Below, one piece after another: positions 1 to 10,371 of a stretch of DNA of 64,000 bases. The stretch comes from Agrocybe praecox. Its lineage: Eukaryota > Basidiomycota > Agaricomycetes > Agaricales > Agrocybaceae. Position numbers and translations under genes: made by a program. The notes under the pieces are model-generated. The model saw only the letters and a list, made by a program, of their open reading frames with translations. It made no database searches and was not told the DNA's origin. The stretch is from NCBI GenBank assembly GCA_964017145.1, contig OZ024843.1, positions 1,851,001 through 1,915,000 on the forward strand, given 5' to 3'. Numbering within the stretch: the stretch's first letter is position 1; each line of letters begins with the position of its first letter.

Positions 1-39
1 TCTCTGTGTTTTTGACTCATTTGGGCTTTCCTCCTCTAG

Positions 40-132
40 ACTGCCACGGACATCCAGAAAAAAGTGGACGACCTCGTCCAACCGAAGCCGGTCATACCCA
101 CTCAACCAAACGGAGTTCAATCGAACCCATGA
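40..132 (+). CDS. 3' end of an unidentified gene (last exon)
   Basis: A splice acceptor (ctcctctag) at 31-39 is followed by an open stretch of 30 codons ending in TGA at 130-132. The peptide starts TATDIQKKVDDLVQPK and ends in a Pro/Gln/Asn-rich tail. The amphipathic beginning is compatible with the closing helix of a soluble protein; the tail of mitochondrial ribosome recycling factor is one loose possibility, but 30 residues cannot decide it. The rest of the gene lies left of the window. An AT-rich stretch follows the stop and probably holds the 3' UTR. I do not assign a function. Confidence 0.4.
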   Translation, partial: TATDIQKKVDDLVQPKPVIPTQPNGVQSNP

Positions 133-429
133 CACATCCACGAACCCACTTATTGTATTCCCTTTTGGCATTTTCTGTTGTTTTTGTATATCTAACCTAA
201 TAATTGTACAACACGTTGTAAAGAGACCAAATGAAGTAGGAGTTGAAAAAGATCAAAAAAATAAATACAACAAAGCGTGTTTGGGCGTTTGGCGTAGTGG
301 TACAGTAATGCTAGGAAGATGAGTGGAATGTGTGTGCCTCAATGAACTAAAGATGAAGACAAGGGGTATCGGCGGTTCGACCACGCAATCGACGAACCGA
401 ATGTGTCGGAAAAACAAACATGGTGTCAT

Positions 430-1261
430 TTACTCCTCGCCGCTTATGCTTCCAACATCGCTCATCACTTCGTCCTCGTCAGAATCGCCATTCTTATCTT
501 TATCTGTAGCAGCATCGGCAGCCTCTTTGGTAGCAAATCGATGGACATATTCTACAAAGTGGTTAGCAATCGATTGGCACATCTTGAGGAGTTACTTGAA
601 TAATATGCTTACCTTTAACCTTGGCTTCATACTCCTTGGGGTGTCGCATCAAGAGTGCAGCAGCCTCTCCATTCAAGGGATCATTGGGGTTGGGATAGCG
701 CAGCAACTGAGGCAAAAAGACCTCAAATATATTGATCATATCTGTCCGATCTGGAATTGAGGGGGACAAAGCAGTCTCGCAAAACAAATTCACTCACCGA
801 ACATGGGTGACCATGTTTGGTTGATAACATCAAGACAGACGGAACCACTGCTATACGATAGTTGTTAAGCAAGACTTAGATGAATCAGTAATTATATAAC
901 CTACAGTTCATCGATGTTAGGGTGGAAGATCTTGTTCATGAATCCAATGCTAGGTGACTTGAAAGGGTACTGGTCGGGTAATTCGACATGGATCTTCCAT
1001 ACACCTCCGGCGAATGGCGCTAATTAATGTGATGAGTAGTAATGAGTTTTCTGCTCACTGCGGGACGATAAGGCTATGCTCACTCTCATCAGGACCGAAA
1101 AAGCGGACGTAGAACTCCTGCATGTTGTCATTGACGAGACTAACATCGAAATCAGACATCAACCTAGAAAGAACATAAGCGAGGAGTTCCTAGAGACAGG
1201 TTTGGATAACGCAGTACATCTTCATGACATCTGTTTCTATGCGTCGTTTGTTGGGATTAGA
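430..1261 (-). CDS. UBC8: Ubiquitin-conjugating enzyme E2, Ubc8/UBE2H type
   Basis: This is the E2 of the GID/CTLH ubiquitin ligase, which in yeast marks gluconeogenic enzymes for degradation. Spliced exons give [11 protein letters not shown], then [55 protein letters not shown] with the catalytic cysteine, and [20 protein letters not shown], which together match the UBE2H/Ubc8 fold throughout. The C-terminal tail is acidic ([10 protein letters not shown]), as in other Ubc8 proteins. Five exons are visible, with introns near 1183-1234, 1021-1070, 850-902, 749-797 and 553-613. The stop is TAA at 430-432. The 5' end is unresolved: the frame runs upstream as SNPNKRR, but the codon where ATG is expected reads TAC (1262-1264), and no usable splice acceptor lies just upstream. 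The span given begins at that codon. Confidence 0.9.
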
Positions 1262-1845
1262 GTAGAGAGATAAGGCAGCCGCAATCAGCACAAGGTGCCC
1301 ATAGATGACTCAAAAAGTGTAACTTATCATAATGTCGGGGGAAAAGTTCAGCAAAGATCAAGCTAAGGAGTAAGGTAGGGGTACAAAGGCGAAGGAGACT
1401 CAGGAGGTAGGGAGGATGAGATGGTTGTGGGCGAGTATCAAGCAGTGCAGACAAACCAATTAACTAGTCGGGAACGACCGAACATCCATTACATCACCCA
1501 AAATGGACAGCCAACTCAACGCTGGCCTCTTCCGGTTCCATTCTTTCCTTTGTCCCCAAATATTTCTATCACAGCCCATGATCCGAAAATCCGTAGCATG
1601 GACATTTACCAGAAAAGAGAAACGGGACAGACGCGGCATCTTGGACTGAACAAGGCCGCTTCCTCGCCTCATGTTCTTCAGCCGGTGTTTTTCAAGAATT
1701 CTCCTCCCCAATCTTCCTCTAGGAAACTTTGTATACCATAAAGAATCTCTTGGGTAGGCCCAGAATAATGAAAATATACATAATGGTGCCCAGCACATAC
1801 GTGTCTATACAGCCTTCGTCGTCTTCTCCCAGGTAGCCGGAGGGT
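1262..1845. other. Gap between the Ubc8 5' end and the next gene's stop
   Basis: The stretch should hold the promoter and first exon or leader of the Ubc8 gene and the 3' UTR of the small membrane-protein gene on its right. Several open frames on both strands have no recognisable composition or domain. I see no RNA gene or repeat. An ATG leading into the Ubc8 frame was searched for here and not found. Confidence 0.4.
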
Positions 1846-2511
1846 CTAGAAGTATGAATAATACTCCTCGTAGACGCAATAGGCATCACCTCTTGCGCAT
1901 GGATCTTCCCAATAGCCATACGAACCGGAGCCCGACTTTGTATCTTGGGATACCTTGGGAACTACCAAGTCTGCGCTGCTGCTGCTACCTCCTCTCTGGC
2001 CTGCTAAGGATCGATAACCGACAAGGACGACTATTTATAATGTCAGTTGGTCCTCAGAATGTCCAGCCCCACCCGGAAAACGCACCTATCCAGAATAGAG
2101 CAAATATTCCTATCATAGCCATCTCTTCCTGTGACCGCGTCAACATCTGGCCGTCCATTCGGTGGTGCATCATAATCCTAAATTATCACAATGAGTCCCT
2201 TCACACGTGGCCAGAATGCGAACGTAGCAGTTGAGCCTCACATGAACACCAATGTCAACATGGACAGAATCGCGATAGATGTTTGAGTAAGTTGGAAAGC
2301 ATCTATGATAGGGAGACGATTATCAGTCAAGCTCAGGTTAATTCCGTGGCTTTGCATACGGAGTGATGACAAAAACTTCGTCGAGAAGTGTGCGACGGAA
2401 ACCACAACAGCAGCTACCAGAATCGTCAGTCAACTTGACCCATCTTATAACACACATATGTGATGTACCTGTTGCGGCGGAGCGGATTGGATTGTTGCTG
2501 AAGAGCGTCAT
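1846..2511 (-). CDS. Small predicted membrane protein, MARVEL-like layout
   Basis: I do not recognise this gene by name. Joining five exons (ATG at 2509-2511; introns with GT-AG ends near 2418-2468, 2330-2378, 2177-2222 and 2012-2086) gives a protein of about 135-140 residues. It has three hydrophobic segments: AAVVVSVAHFSTKFLSSL near residue 15, SIAILSMLTLVFMIMM near 47, and MAMIGIFALFWIAG near 85. A Ser/Gly-rich tail follows, ending WEDPCARGDAYCVYEEYYSYF-stop. An alternative splicing frame gives a soluble acidic peptide, but it hits an early stop and lacks membrane segments, so I prefer the membrane version. Length and segment spacing recall MARVEL-type proteins, and two clear MARVEL genes follow on the same strand; the usual fourth segment is not evident. 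Confidence 0.5.
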
Positions 2512-2830
2512 GATTGAAAAGTAGTGGTGTTTTGAGTAGCAGATGGATACAATCTCGTTTGAAAATCATCGCTCTTTGTATGAGATATTATACAGTACAT
2601 GAGGTATCCACACGTTAACTACATGAGGCCAAAAGATCAGAGCACGTCGACTACCTAAACGTAAGAAGTGGTCATTGAAACACATAAAAAAATCATTCAT
2701 AATCAGTATTTGTGCAGCCTTTCACCGCATAAGAACACCATGCTGCTCGTTAATGGTCTATTTTTTCTTAATCGTGTACTTGGAACACACCGTGTATCGG
2801 GTGTGGGCAATGCGGACAGGAACGTGCAGA
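2512..2830. other. Intergenic gap between membrane-protein genes
   Basis: It should contain the promoter of the gene ending at 1846 and the 3' UTR of the gene ending at 2831. The sequence is AT-rich (for example gagatattatacagtac near 2582). I see no coding potential. Confidence 0.4.
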
Positions 2831-4013
2831 CTATACGGCCGACATCGGAACCTGGCTGATCGTTGGCGGACCGCCGTTCATACCAGGATGGATAATGATG
2901 GAATGACCAGGCGCAGGCGCAGGCATTCCAGCACCATATTGTGAAGGGTATCCATAGGGTCCAGCCGAAGTGGGTGGGTATTGTGCCATACCGGCCTCAT
3001 AGGTATTGGAGTTATAGTAACCTGGCATTTCTCCGAACCATGGGAGCTCTACAGAAGGAAGGTCCAAAGAGTTAGTTCAACGATTGAAATGCCTCAGAAG
3101 GGAAACTGACCTCGGATGGGCTCAGACCAAATGCGATAGCGTCCAAACCGTTCAGCTTGTGAGATTAATTGCAACAAAATCCAGAATGCGATGACGAATA
3201 TCGAGAACAATGCCCATGAGAAAGCTTGGATAACTTTCATTTCATAGCAAAATCCTTGGGCGCTGACTGACGCAAAGTTAGAGGCGAAAAAAGATACCTT
3301 TATAACTTGGCAATACTCACCGACACCATTTTTTGCAGGAGTCGTTTGACCACCCAACCCGTCGCACTGAAGAGGACCAATTACATCCCTGTGAGCATGA
3401 AGTCAGATATTGATAGATTGACCGGTAATAAACGCATCATACGTCGCCCAAGCACCCATCGCTGTGAAAAGCGGGGGGGAAATGACGTCAGTATATCTGC
3501 TCAACACTAAACGCGGCATTTATCTCCATACCTAACCACAGAATACCCATGATGAACACAGTGATTACTTCGGTCCTTGGTGTTGCCCATTGTAGTCTAC
3601 GGGAACATCGAGATGAGAAATCCATGAAACTCCTAGCGGCAAGTTGGATACTGACGTTAATAGAAATACAAATATCTGTGCTGAGGATACAATCAAGGAA
3701 AAAACGATAAAGTTTGCTGTATATAACGAGAAAGTTATCAGCAGATTATAAGATAAGGTAACTGGAGAGTTTATGCCTACGATGGAAGTGGGGTAGAAAT
3801 TCATTGGCAAAGTTGGCTGCCAGCCCTAGAACAACAGCTGTGTAGCGATCTCAGCGCTCACATCTTTGCACGTCTCTTTCGAAACCGTTACCTGACAAGA
3901 AAAAAGTAACAACTGGAGCAGAGATAGATCAGGCTGGGTGGATAGTGGGGTTAAAAATATACGTGATACTGACCGTAAAAGACCAATCTGTTGTTCCCAA
4001 AGCGCACGGTCAT
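2831..4013 (-). CDS. MARVEL-domain integral membrane protein (paralogue 1)
   Basis: A four-helix membrane protein of the fungal MARVEL type, a group linked to membrane apposition and vesicle or plasma-membrane domains. The start MTVRFGNNRLVFY precedes helix 1 (AVVLGLAANFANEFLP). Helix 2 is FIVFSLIVSSAQIFVFLL, helix 3 VITVFIMGILWLAMGAW, and helix 4 ALFSIFVIAFWILLQLI. A cysteine-containing loop (GPLQCDGLGGQ ... QGFCYEMK) lies between helices 3 and 4, as is usual for the family. The cytoplasmic tail is rich in Pro, Gly and Tyr (PGYYNSNTYEAG, PYGYPSQYGAG). At least seven introns interrupt it; the first, near 3856-3972, is the longest. ATG is at 4011-4013 and the stop at 2831-2833. The next gene on the same strand has the same architecture. 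Exact role unknown. Confidence 0.8.
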
Positions 4014-4399
4014 GATGAGGGGAAGAGGTTAAGGAAGAGAGGAGAGGGACAATGAACGTCCGACGGAGTATAAAAGCGAATGAAAAGAAGAATGGTTGAC
4101 CTTCTATTTAGGACCTAGCCTTATAGATGTCATAATCTGTTTATGACGTTTAATATGCTTCCCAAACTGCGGCCACATGTATTTAAATAATGTTTGGCGG
4201 TCATATCCACTACGCATCATGAAATCATTTTATATTCGTCTATCTAATCGTATATACTGCTACTGTTGCTGGCACTAACTGCCAGCTAAACTAATGTACA
4301 TGATCATGATAGGCCTGGCGCGCCGTGTACAGGTCCATCATCTATATATATATATGGGGAGAGGAGAGACAAAATGTGCTACACAAAATAAATCCGGGT
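4014..4399. other. Intergenic gap between tandem MARVEL genes
   Basis: Promoter region of the gene starting at 4013 and 3' region of the gene ending at 4400. A short TA run (tatatatatata, about 4342-4354) is the only simple-sequence feature. No gene seen. Confidence 0.4.
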
Positions 4400-5709
4400 T
4401 CATCGAGAACCGCGCGTCCTGCTGTATGGGTTCAGCATACCGCCGTTTTCTAAATCAGGTACAGTTGAAGCCCCATATCGCGGAGAGTTTCCAGAACCTG
4501 GCTGTCGCTGGGAGCGTTGTGATGGATATCGGCTGGGCTCATTGTTCTTGGAAGGTGTTGGGTAAGGATTTCGTGATGTCTGCGTTCGTGTAGTCGTGTT
4601 ATCGTGGTTTCGGTCGCGTCTTGAGCTTTGTCTCTCAGGTTTCTCTGTGTATACGGGTTGACCCATGTATGCCGTTGCTACAGGGAGAACAGGCAGGACA
4701 CTTGAACTGCTTGTCTTGCCCATTCCCTGCTTTGTGTTCTCGTAATTGTTGAACCAAGCGCATGAAGTAACAGGGCCATGCCACATATGTTCGTCGCCTT
4801 TGCGATGTCTGCGGATTGCCAGGAAAAGTAGTGCAAAGAGGGCAAAAAGAACTACGGTAAAGGATGATCAGCACATTGATAGCAAGAAAAGAAACTTGCA
4901 AGTACCGAGAGCCGCATTCATTAATGAAAAGGTCATCAACACCCTGTACATAGCCTGGTACTGGTCGGTATGGACTTCATTATTAGAAGTATGAGCAAAT
5001 TAATCACTTCGAGTAGACAGTAAATAACTCACAATCGGCCACTGCATCATCCAAAACCGTTCCGTCTGCATCAGACGAAAAGCACTCTACATCCGCTGAC
5101 TGCGCATCGGAAGTCACCAGGAAAACACCCAGAACTGCACGTTCGGAATTTAAGAGTTGAGTGACCAACTTATTTGCGGACGTTGCGGAGAAACCCACCA
5201 AGCCAAAATATACCGGCCAATCCCAGACAAGCTAGTTCTATCCGTGTCGAAATAGGATTCCTTCCCCGAAGGAAAAAACTGAAGGTGATACTAAGAGCAA
5301 AGTCAGTCGGCGAATATATCCGAAAAAAACGAGAAAAACTTACAGAATGACAAAAATCAGCATGCTCGCAGAGCATACGAAAATGGCGAAGGGCACAAAA
5401 CGTGCTATTTTCGGATTAGCGGAACCATGGAGAACAAAGATAGAACCAGTTACTCACTCAGGTCCGAAGCAGCCAGAACCGACTGAAAATGCCCCGCCAT
5501 TCCCAAACATATTACAGTGAAGAGGATGACCGTGCCTTTGGTGTTGAACACAGATTAGCTTCCGTTCAAACCCCTAAGCAACGAACGAAGAGCATCTGCT
5601 CACCATAGATAGAAGTGCGAATAGTGCTGAATAGTGAAGGCATGCGTGTTCTAGTAGGGGTAGGAGGTTGACCTGGGCGAGAAGTGGATTCGTTTCGAGA
5701 AGGCGACAT
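4400..5709 (-). CDS. MARVEL-domain integral membrane protein (paralogue 2)
   Basis: Same four-helix layout as the neighbouring gene. A soluble N-terminus (MSPSRNESTSRPGQPPTPTR) leads to helix 1 (TVILFTVICLGMAGHFQSVL), helix 2 (FVPFAIFVCSASMLIFVIL), helix 3 (ELACLGLAGIFWLVLGVFL), a loop with cysteine (SADVECFSSDADGT, then AVADFHTDQYQAMYRVL), and helix 4 (VVLFALFALLFLAIRR). The hydrophilic tail is rich in Ser, Arg, Asn and Pro and about 120 residues long. The pattern LGLAG-x-FWL-VLG followed by an acidic cysteine loop is typical of basidiomycete MARVEL proteins. ATG at 5707-5709, stop at 4400-4402, about six introns. Sequence identity to paralogue 1 is low by eye, so the duplication, if it is one, is old. 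Function not known. Confidence 0.8.
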
Positions 5710-6096
5710 GATAAAGAGACGGATGTAATTAAGAGCACGCGGTGGACATGAACATGCAGAAGGGAGCCAGGACGTGATGAAAGGTATCCGGAGGGGCAGA
5801 CCAGACAGGCACCTGCAGAAAACGCGCGAACAGCGAGGTCAAAAGGCAACCCGAAGAAAAAAAAACAGAGAGTCCGGCCTCAAATAAGATGAGGGGGACC
5901 AACGGAGTTATCTACGCTGCACAATGGGCCTCGAGGCGCAATTCAACACAGCCACATCCCCTCAAAAGGCAGCCTTCTACTCACACGACTGGGCCAGTCC
6001 TCCGTTATAGCATTTTACATGTTCCGTGCTCGCTCCATGGCCTCATGGCATTCTCTGAATTTCAATCTACATTGTATGGTATATTAAACGCTGCAA
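5710..6096. other. Intergenic gap
   Basis: Between the start of MARVEL paralogue 2 and the stop of the acetoacetyl-CoA synthetase gene, both on the minus strand. It should hold a promoter and a 3' UTR. The open frames here look like chance readings. Nothing else seen. Confidence 0.4.
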
Positions 6097-9074
6097 TCAA
6101 GGGCGTTCTCGACGCAAAAACTCTCCAACATCCTTATAGAACATCAGGCATTCGGGATTCATCAGCGTCGCGGGATTTACAGACGACAAGGGGGCTCCAT
6201 TGATGATCTGTCGGAGGTGTCGGGTTAGTTTGTAACGGACACGCACTTTCGGCGCAGTAAAAATTTCAGCATTCTATTCACCTTCTTAACTAGGACCTCC
6301 ACGCGTTTTCCGTTTAGGGTATAGGGAATGTCCGAAACTTGAATAATCTATTGAGAAGTCGAGTCAGACGAGTGCATAACTGGGTAAGAATGTGATTTAT
6401 AGAATGGAAACGAGATAGATACATACGCGAGCGGGAACATGTCTTGGGCTCCTTCGAGCCCTGATTTCGGCCTTGATTTTCTGTTCAAACTCTTCCGAAA
6501 TCTCCTGTCCAATTGGAAGTTTCACGAATAGTATCACCCGTTCATCCGCACCACCGTCCGTTTTCTGGCCGACTGCCAAATAGTCTGCGACGATAAATTC
6601 CCCCGCAGTCGAGTTACTGAAGCACAAGTCCAGGACCTCATAGATTTCCGAGGAACCAAAGCGAATGCCTCCGGGATTGCTGCAGGGGGGAGTATTAATA
6701 ATAGAGTCGATCAGCTGATATTTAGACTTGGACAAAATTGGCAACGAAGATAGAGTAGAAAGAGACTTACAGCACACCGTCGGAACGTCCCAACATGATC
6801 AAACCTCCTCCATTGCCCTCCTTCGAACGTGTGATGACAATATGATCACCGTGGTCTTCTCATACACCATTCAGATGAGCATCTGATGCTTCATATCGAA
6901 GCGTAAAAAGAGACACTCACACCACACATCCTTGAACTCTGAGAAGTACGACTCTTGAAAACGGTCCTTTGCTGCCTTGACATCCGCATCATCCGCACCA
7001 TATCCAGGCAGAGGCCAAAATCCAAGTGGCATGCATGGGAATGGCTTTACACAAACGAGTTCGCCAGCCTCGTCAGGCTCATTCAAGGTTCCACTGGGTG
7101 AGAAGCTTTCGATTGCCATCCCAAGCATTCTGCATTGAATCTCCCCTCGATACACAGGAAGCGCAGAACACATTCCGGCAAATAAAGAGCATATATCCGT
7201 CCCACCTGACTTCTCTTGAGAATGACTGCGCAAAAACCGATCGTCTAAATAAATGCTTACCGGTAATAGAGCCCAGAAGGACATTGGGGTGAATATGTTG
7301 GTATACATAATCGAACAGAGGAGGAGCCAAAGGAGATCCTGTTGAATAGATATGGCGAAGCGTACTGAGGCTATGGTGTTCTCGGGGTCGATATTGTTTC
7401 TGCCGATCCCCTCATTAATTATGGGTTGCACAAATTCCTCGAAAAAGGGGTACTCACTGAGAGCTGGTCAAGATATTTCGCACTCGTTCCAAAAATAGTG
7501 ATTCCCAATTCATCAACCAACTTCCAAAGAAGACTCGCATCTCTTAGGGGGCTCCCGTCGTACAAGACAAGAGTGCAACCGATACTGAGCCCCCCTACAA
7601 GGAAATTCCACATCATCCAACCCCTGCAAGAAAAGGAAAATCACAGATGTCTATCAGTGTCATAGGACGTGATTTCGGATAATTGCAAGGGCCCTGAATG
7701 TTGTTAAAAGTACCAACGTTGTTGTATAATAGAAAAAGACGTCGTCAGGGCGAAGGTCGCCACATAGAGCAAATTCCTTCTTTGCCTGAAGGAGCATCCC
7801 TCCGGCTCTGTGAACAATTGGCCTGAGCAGAATTACTTTATTAGGAAAATTCAATTGAGATAACCGTGTGTGAAGAGACGTACTTTGGTCGTCCAGTTGT
7901 CCCACTGCTAAAAAGAATCCATAGGGGCCAGTCAAATGGAGCCCTATACCACTCTATCTCCCCATCTTCTGAGCGACCGAGCTTACGCTGCCGGCCTTCT
8001 TTCACAAAGTCTTCCCATGCGAGCCATCCAGACTCCCATGTCTCGCGCTTTGGATTTGGCTGATGATGAGAATCTGAAAGTGTACTGATTATCACCACTT
8101 TTGGCGGTGCTATTTTGTCAGCCAACCCGGATAAGAGGGTAGAAAGCTTGGACAGATGTTGATGAATCTTGTGATTGTAGCTATAACGCAAAATCCATTC
8201 CAGAAGGGATACATGGAAAAAGGGATAGTAACGCACACAACAGCATCTACGGAGAATATAAACTTTGGTTGAACTTGTTCAAATCTATCGTTTGTCCGAG
8301 TCAGATGGAAGACAGACAGACAGAAAGGAGATCAAATGAACGTACCGCTCTTTTACACCCTCAGGACCAAAATCAGCAGCAGCGCTAACCCAAATTCCGC
8401 CGATGGCCGATGTCGCTAGACAGAGAGCCACGTTCTCCTGCGAAATAAAAGGATATTATAATCCCCGATATTCACTGGCCCGTCAGGTAAAGATGACTGA
8501 CGATGCAATTCGAAGAATACGCCGCAACTCTGTCCCCTTGTCTAACTCCGTGGTGAAGTAGGGCTGAAACTAAATCTGCAACCAACTCATATAATTCTGC
8601 GTACGTGACGCGTCTGAGGCGAGGATCCGGGTGGTCCGGAGTGGGTTCGACTGGAGAAGAAGACAGCTGAGCAATTATCTAGGCGAGCGAGGTGAGAAAG
8701 GGACACAACTAGCTTCTATTAGCGCGGTCTTGGTGTTGGAGCGGCAGTGCAACATGTTTTCTGCCCAATTAACGCGTGCATCAGCAAACCTGAATGAATT
8801 GAATCAGACTAGTGGAAATCAATGAAGATGATGCTTACCAGGGAGGATTGGTGGTAGGCATAGCAGTATTATCGACTACATGGGATCCTTTCACTCCAAT
8901 GACATTTGTTTGATCCCACACCAGACTCCAGAAATCATCGAGGTGAATAGTTGACCATTTGTAGAGTTCGAGGTAGGTTTGCAAGTTTAGAGCGTGTTCC
9001 AAGTTTACTCGATGAAGAAACCGAAAAGTAGCGGATTGGTGCACGGCCTGTGGACGAAATAGAGGATCAGACAT
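6097..9074 (-). CDS. AACS: Acetoacetyl-CoA synthetase (acetoacetate-CoA ligase)
   Basis: A member of the acyl-adenylate-forming (ANL) superfamily that activates acetoacetate to acetoacetyl-CoA in the cytosol, feeding sterol and fatty-acid synthesis. Joined exons give WFADARVNWAENML, then VTYAELYELVADLVSALLHH, the P-loop LFSSGTTGRPK, PIVHRAGGMLLQAKKE, WMMWNFLVGGLSIGCTLVLY, and GTDICSLFAG. Late motifs are GELVCVKPFPCMPLGFW, DHGDHIVITRSKEGNGGG, NPGGIRFGSSEIYEVLD, and RRSPRHVPAR followed by DIPYTLNGKRVEVLVKK, which carries the catalytic lysine. This order and the GGIRFGSSEIY block are specific to acetoacetyl-CoA synthetases. I chose ATG at 9072-9074 (MSDPLFRPQA) because the frame further upstream has only a TTG. 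About eleven introns; roughly 660-680 residues, the usual length. No breaks seen. Confidence 0.95.
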
Positions 9075-9362
9075 TGATGAAGAGTGCCAAGAGAAAGTTG
9101 GATTAATGGTACGATAAGAGGGAGTGGCGTAAGCCGAGGGCTCTGGCCGAAGCACGTTTGCAGGCTGTGATTGGATCAAAATGTGGGGAATTTTGGGTTT
9201 AAGGCCGAATCAAGACAGATAAATTGTCTCTTTCTTTTCACATCTCACGTTTGTACACACATCCACCCTTACTCCTTCAGTATATTGCGTCAGCGCTTGT
9301 TAAGCCTCCATTATAAATTACTGCCACCTCAGCCCACTCCTTCCTTCCTTCTTTCCACAACA
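9075..9362. promoter_or_regulatory. Divergent promoter region, AACS and orphan gene
   Basis: The two genes point away from each other, so this 288-bp stretch must hold both promoters. The right side is CT-rich (cttccttccttctttccac, 9340-9358) just before the ATG at 9363, a common feature near fungal start sites. I see no unambiguous factor site. Confidence 0.5.
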
Positions 9363-9992
9363 ATGGATAGACTCCTTGCCCCCCATAGCCCAGAGGCTAC
9401 CGCACACAACCACATCACGTACGTTTCTTTTCTTCTTTCGTTAGACCCCCAACTAATTCCCACCCAGCGAAAATTATCTCGACTGGCACACAGACCAGCC
9501 TTCTGTCGACGAGTCATTAGTCGCAGGCTGCGCATCTTATCGCGCGTTTGACCGCTATCTCGGTGGAAATGACTTGTTCCTATTGCCGAGGACGCGTTCC
9601 GAGCTTGAAAGCGTTTTGTAAGCACTGTTGTTTGGGCGCCCGTCACTTTGTTAACGCCGGACGTCTTTTTTAGGAAAAGATACGCATACGACGCTATTCA
9701 TAATGCCATTGCAAGTAGTCGTTCACAGCTTCAGACGGGTGGATACAGCAGGGTGAGTCAACTTTTTTTTTTTTCATGTGCGCTCGGCGTGATGTGCGGA
9801 CGCCTGATGTCGATCGCATGCCATTTCCAGATATGCCACCTTGCGGAAGAATCAATCCGAGATGTTCTTAACACCGGTGACAACGTAGACATCCTTCTTG
9901 CCCTCCATCGTCCGACAAAGGCAAAGAAGTCGACTCATGAATCACAGGACTGCTGCAGCAATACTCGGCCTATCACTACGAAGCTGAAGTAA
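9363..9992 (+). CDS. Small orphan protein, four exons
   Basis: I do not recognise this gene. ATG at 9363 (MDRLLAPHSPEATAHNHIT), introns at about 9419-9466, 9618-9673 and 9753-9829, and TAA at 9990-9992 give a consistent frame of about 148 residues. The middle reads ENYLDWHTDQPSVDESLVAG and FDRYLGGNDLFLLPRTRSEL, then an alpha-helical stretch (KRYAYDAIHNAIASSRSQL and ICHLAEESIRDVLNTGDN). The tail is basic and Thr/Cys-containing, without a CAAX box. There is no signal peptide or membrane segment. Splice sites are canonical and codons look normal, so it is probably real. It shares a promoter region with AACS, which does not by itself suggest a shared function. Confidence 0.65.
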
Positions 9993-10371
9993 TCCCGACA
10001 GTGACCTTGTGCTCTTTTCTATTCTCCATCTACATATCTTTATTTTTTCATCGTCGCATCTGCTCTTCGCTTCGCACTTGTATACCACCATCCTATCTCT
10101 TTGTACATATTATATAGATTGCTCTGTACCAGCCAGTGAATAAACACGTCTTTGTATTATTAGAACGACGAGTCAGACTGGATGTAAATTTGTCCAAGAC
10201 CTTTCTAAAAGGAGAAACGTGATCGGGCTGCATATAGTCAGTACAGGGCTGCAACTCATTCCTTTCATACACAGTGACATCAACATCGACAGCACGAACG
10301 TGCGAGGGCGTTCTTACACATCTAAACAGCTCTGGTAGCTGAGGCATTCATTCACTTGTCTTGCTTCAATC
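9993..10371. other. Intergenic gap
   Basis: 3' UTR of the orphan gene and promoter of the endopolyphosphatase gene. The section near 10101-10125 (tttgtacatattatatagattg) is AT-rich. No gene evident. Confidence 0.4.

Noticed and set aside
290..400. Possible tRNA (ggcgtagtggtacag with ggttcgaccac downstream)
   Set aside because: The D-arm-like and T-arm-like pieces are present but spacing is wrong and no acceptor stem can be paired.
1460..1798. A 112-codon minus-strand frame
   Set aside because: No splice continuity with the neighbouring genes, no domain, and atypical residue composition; best explained as chance in a 3' UTR.
4342..4356. Short TA repeat, considered as a promoter TATA or mobile-element end
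   Set aside because: No target-site duplication or inverted repeats nearby; it lies in the 3' region of one gene and far from the start of the other.
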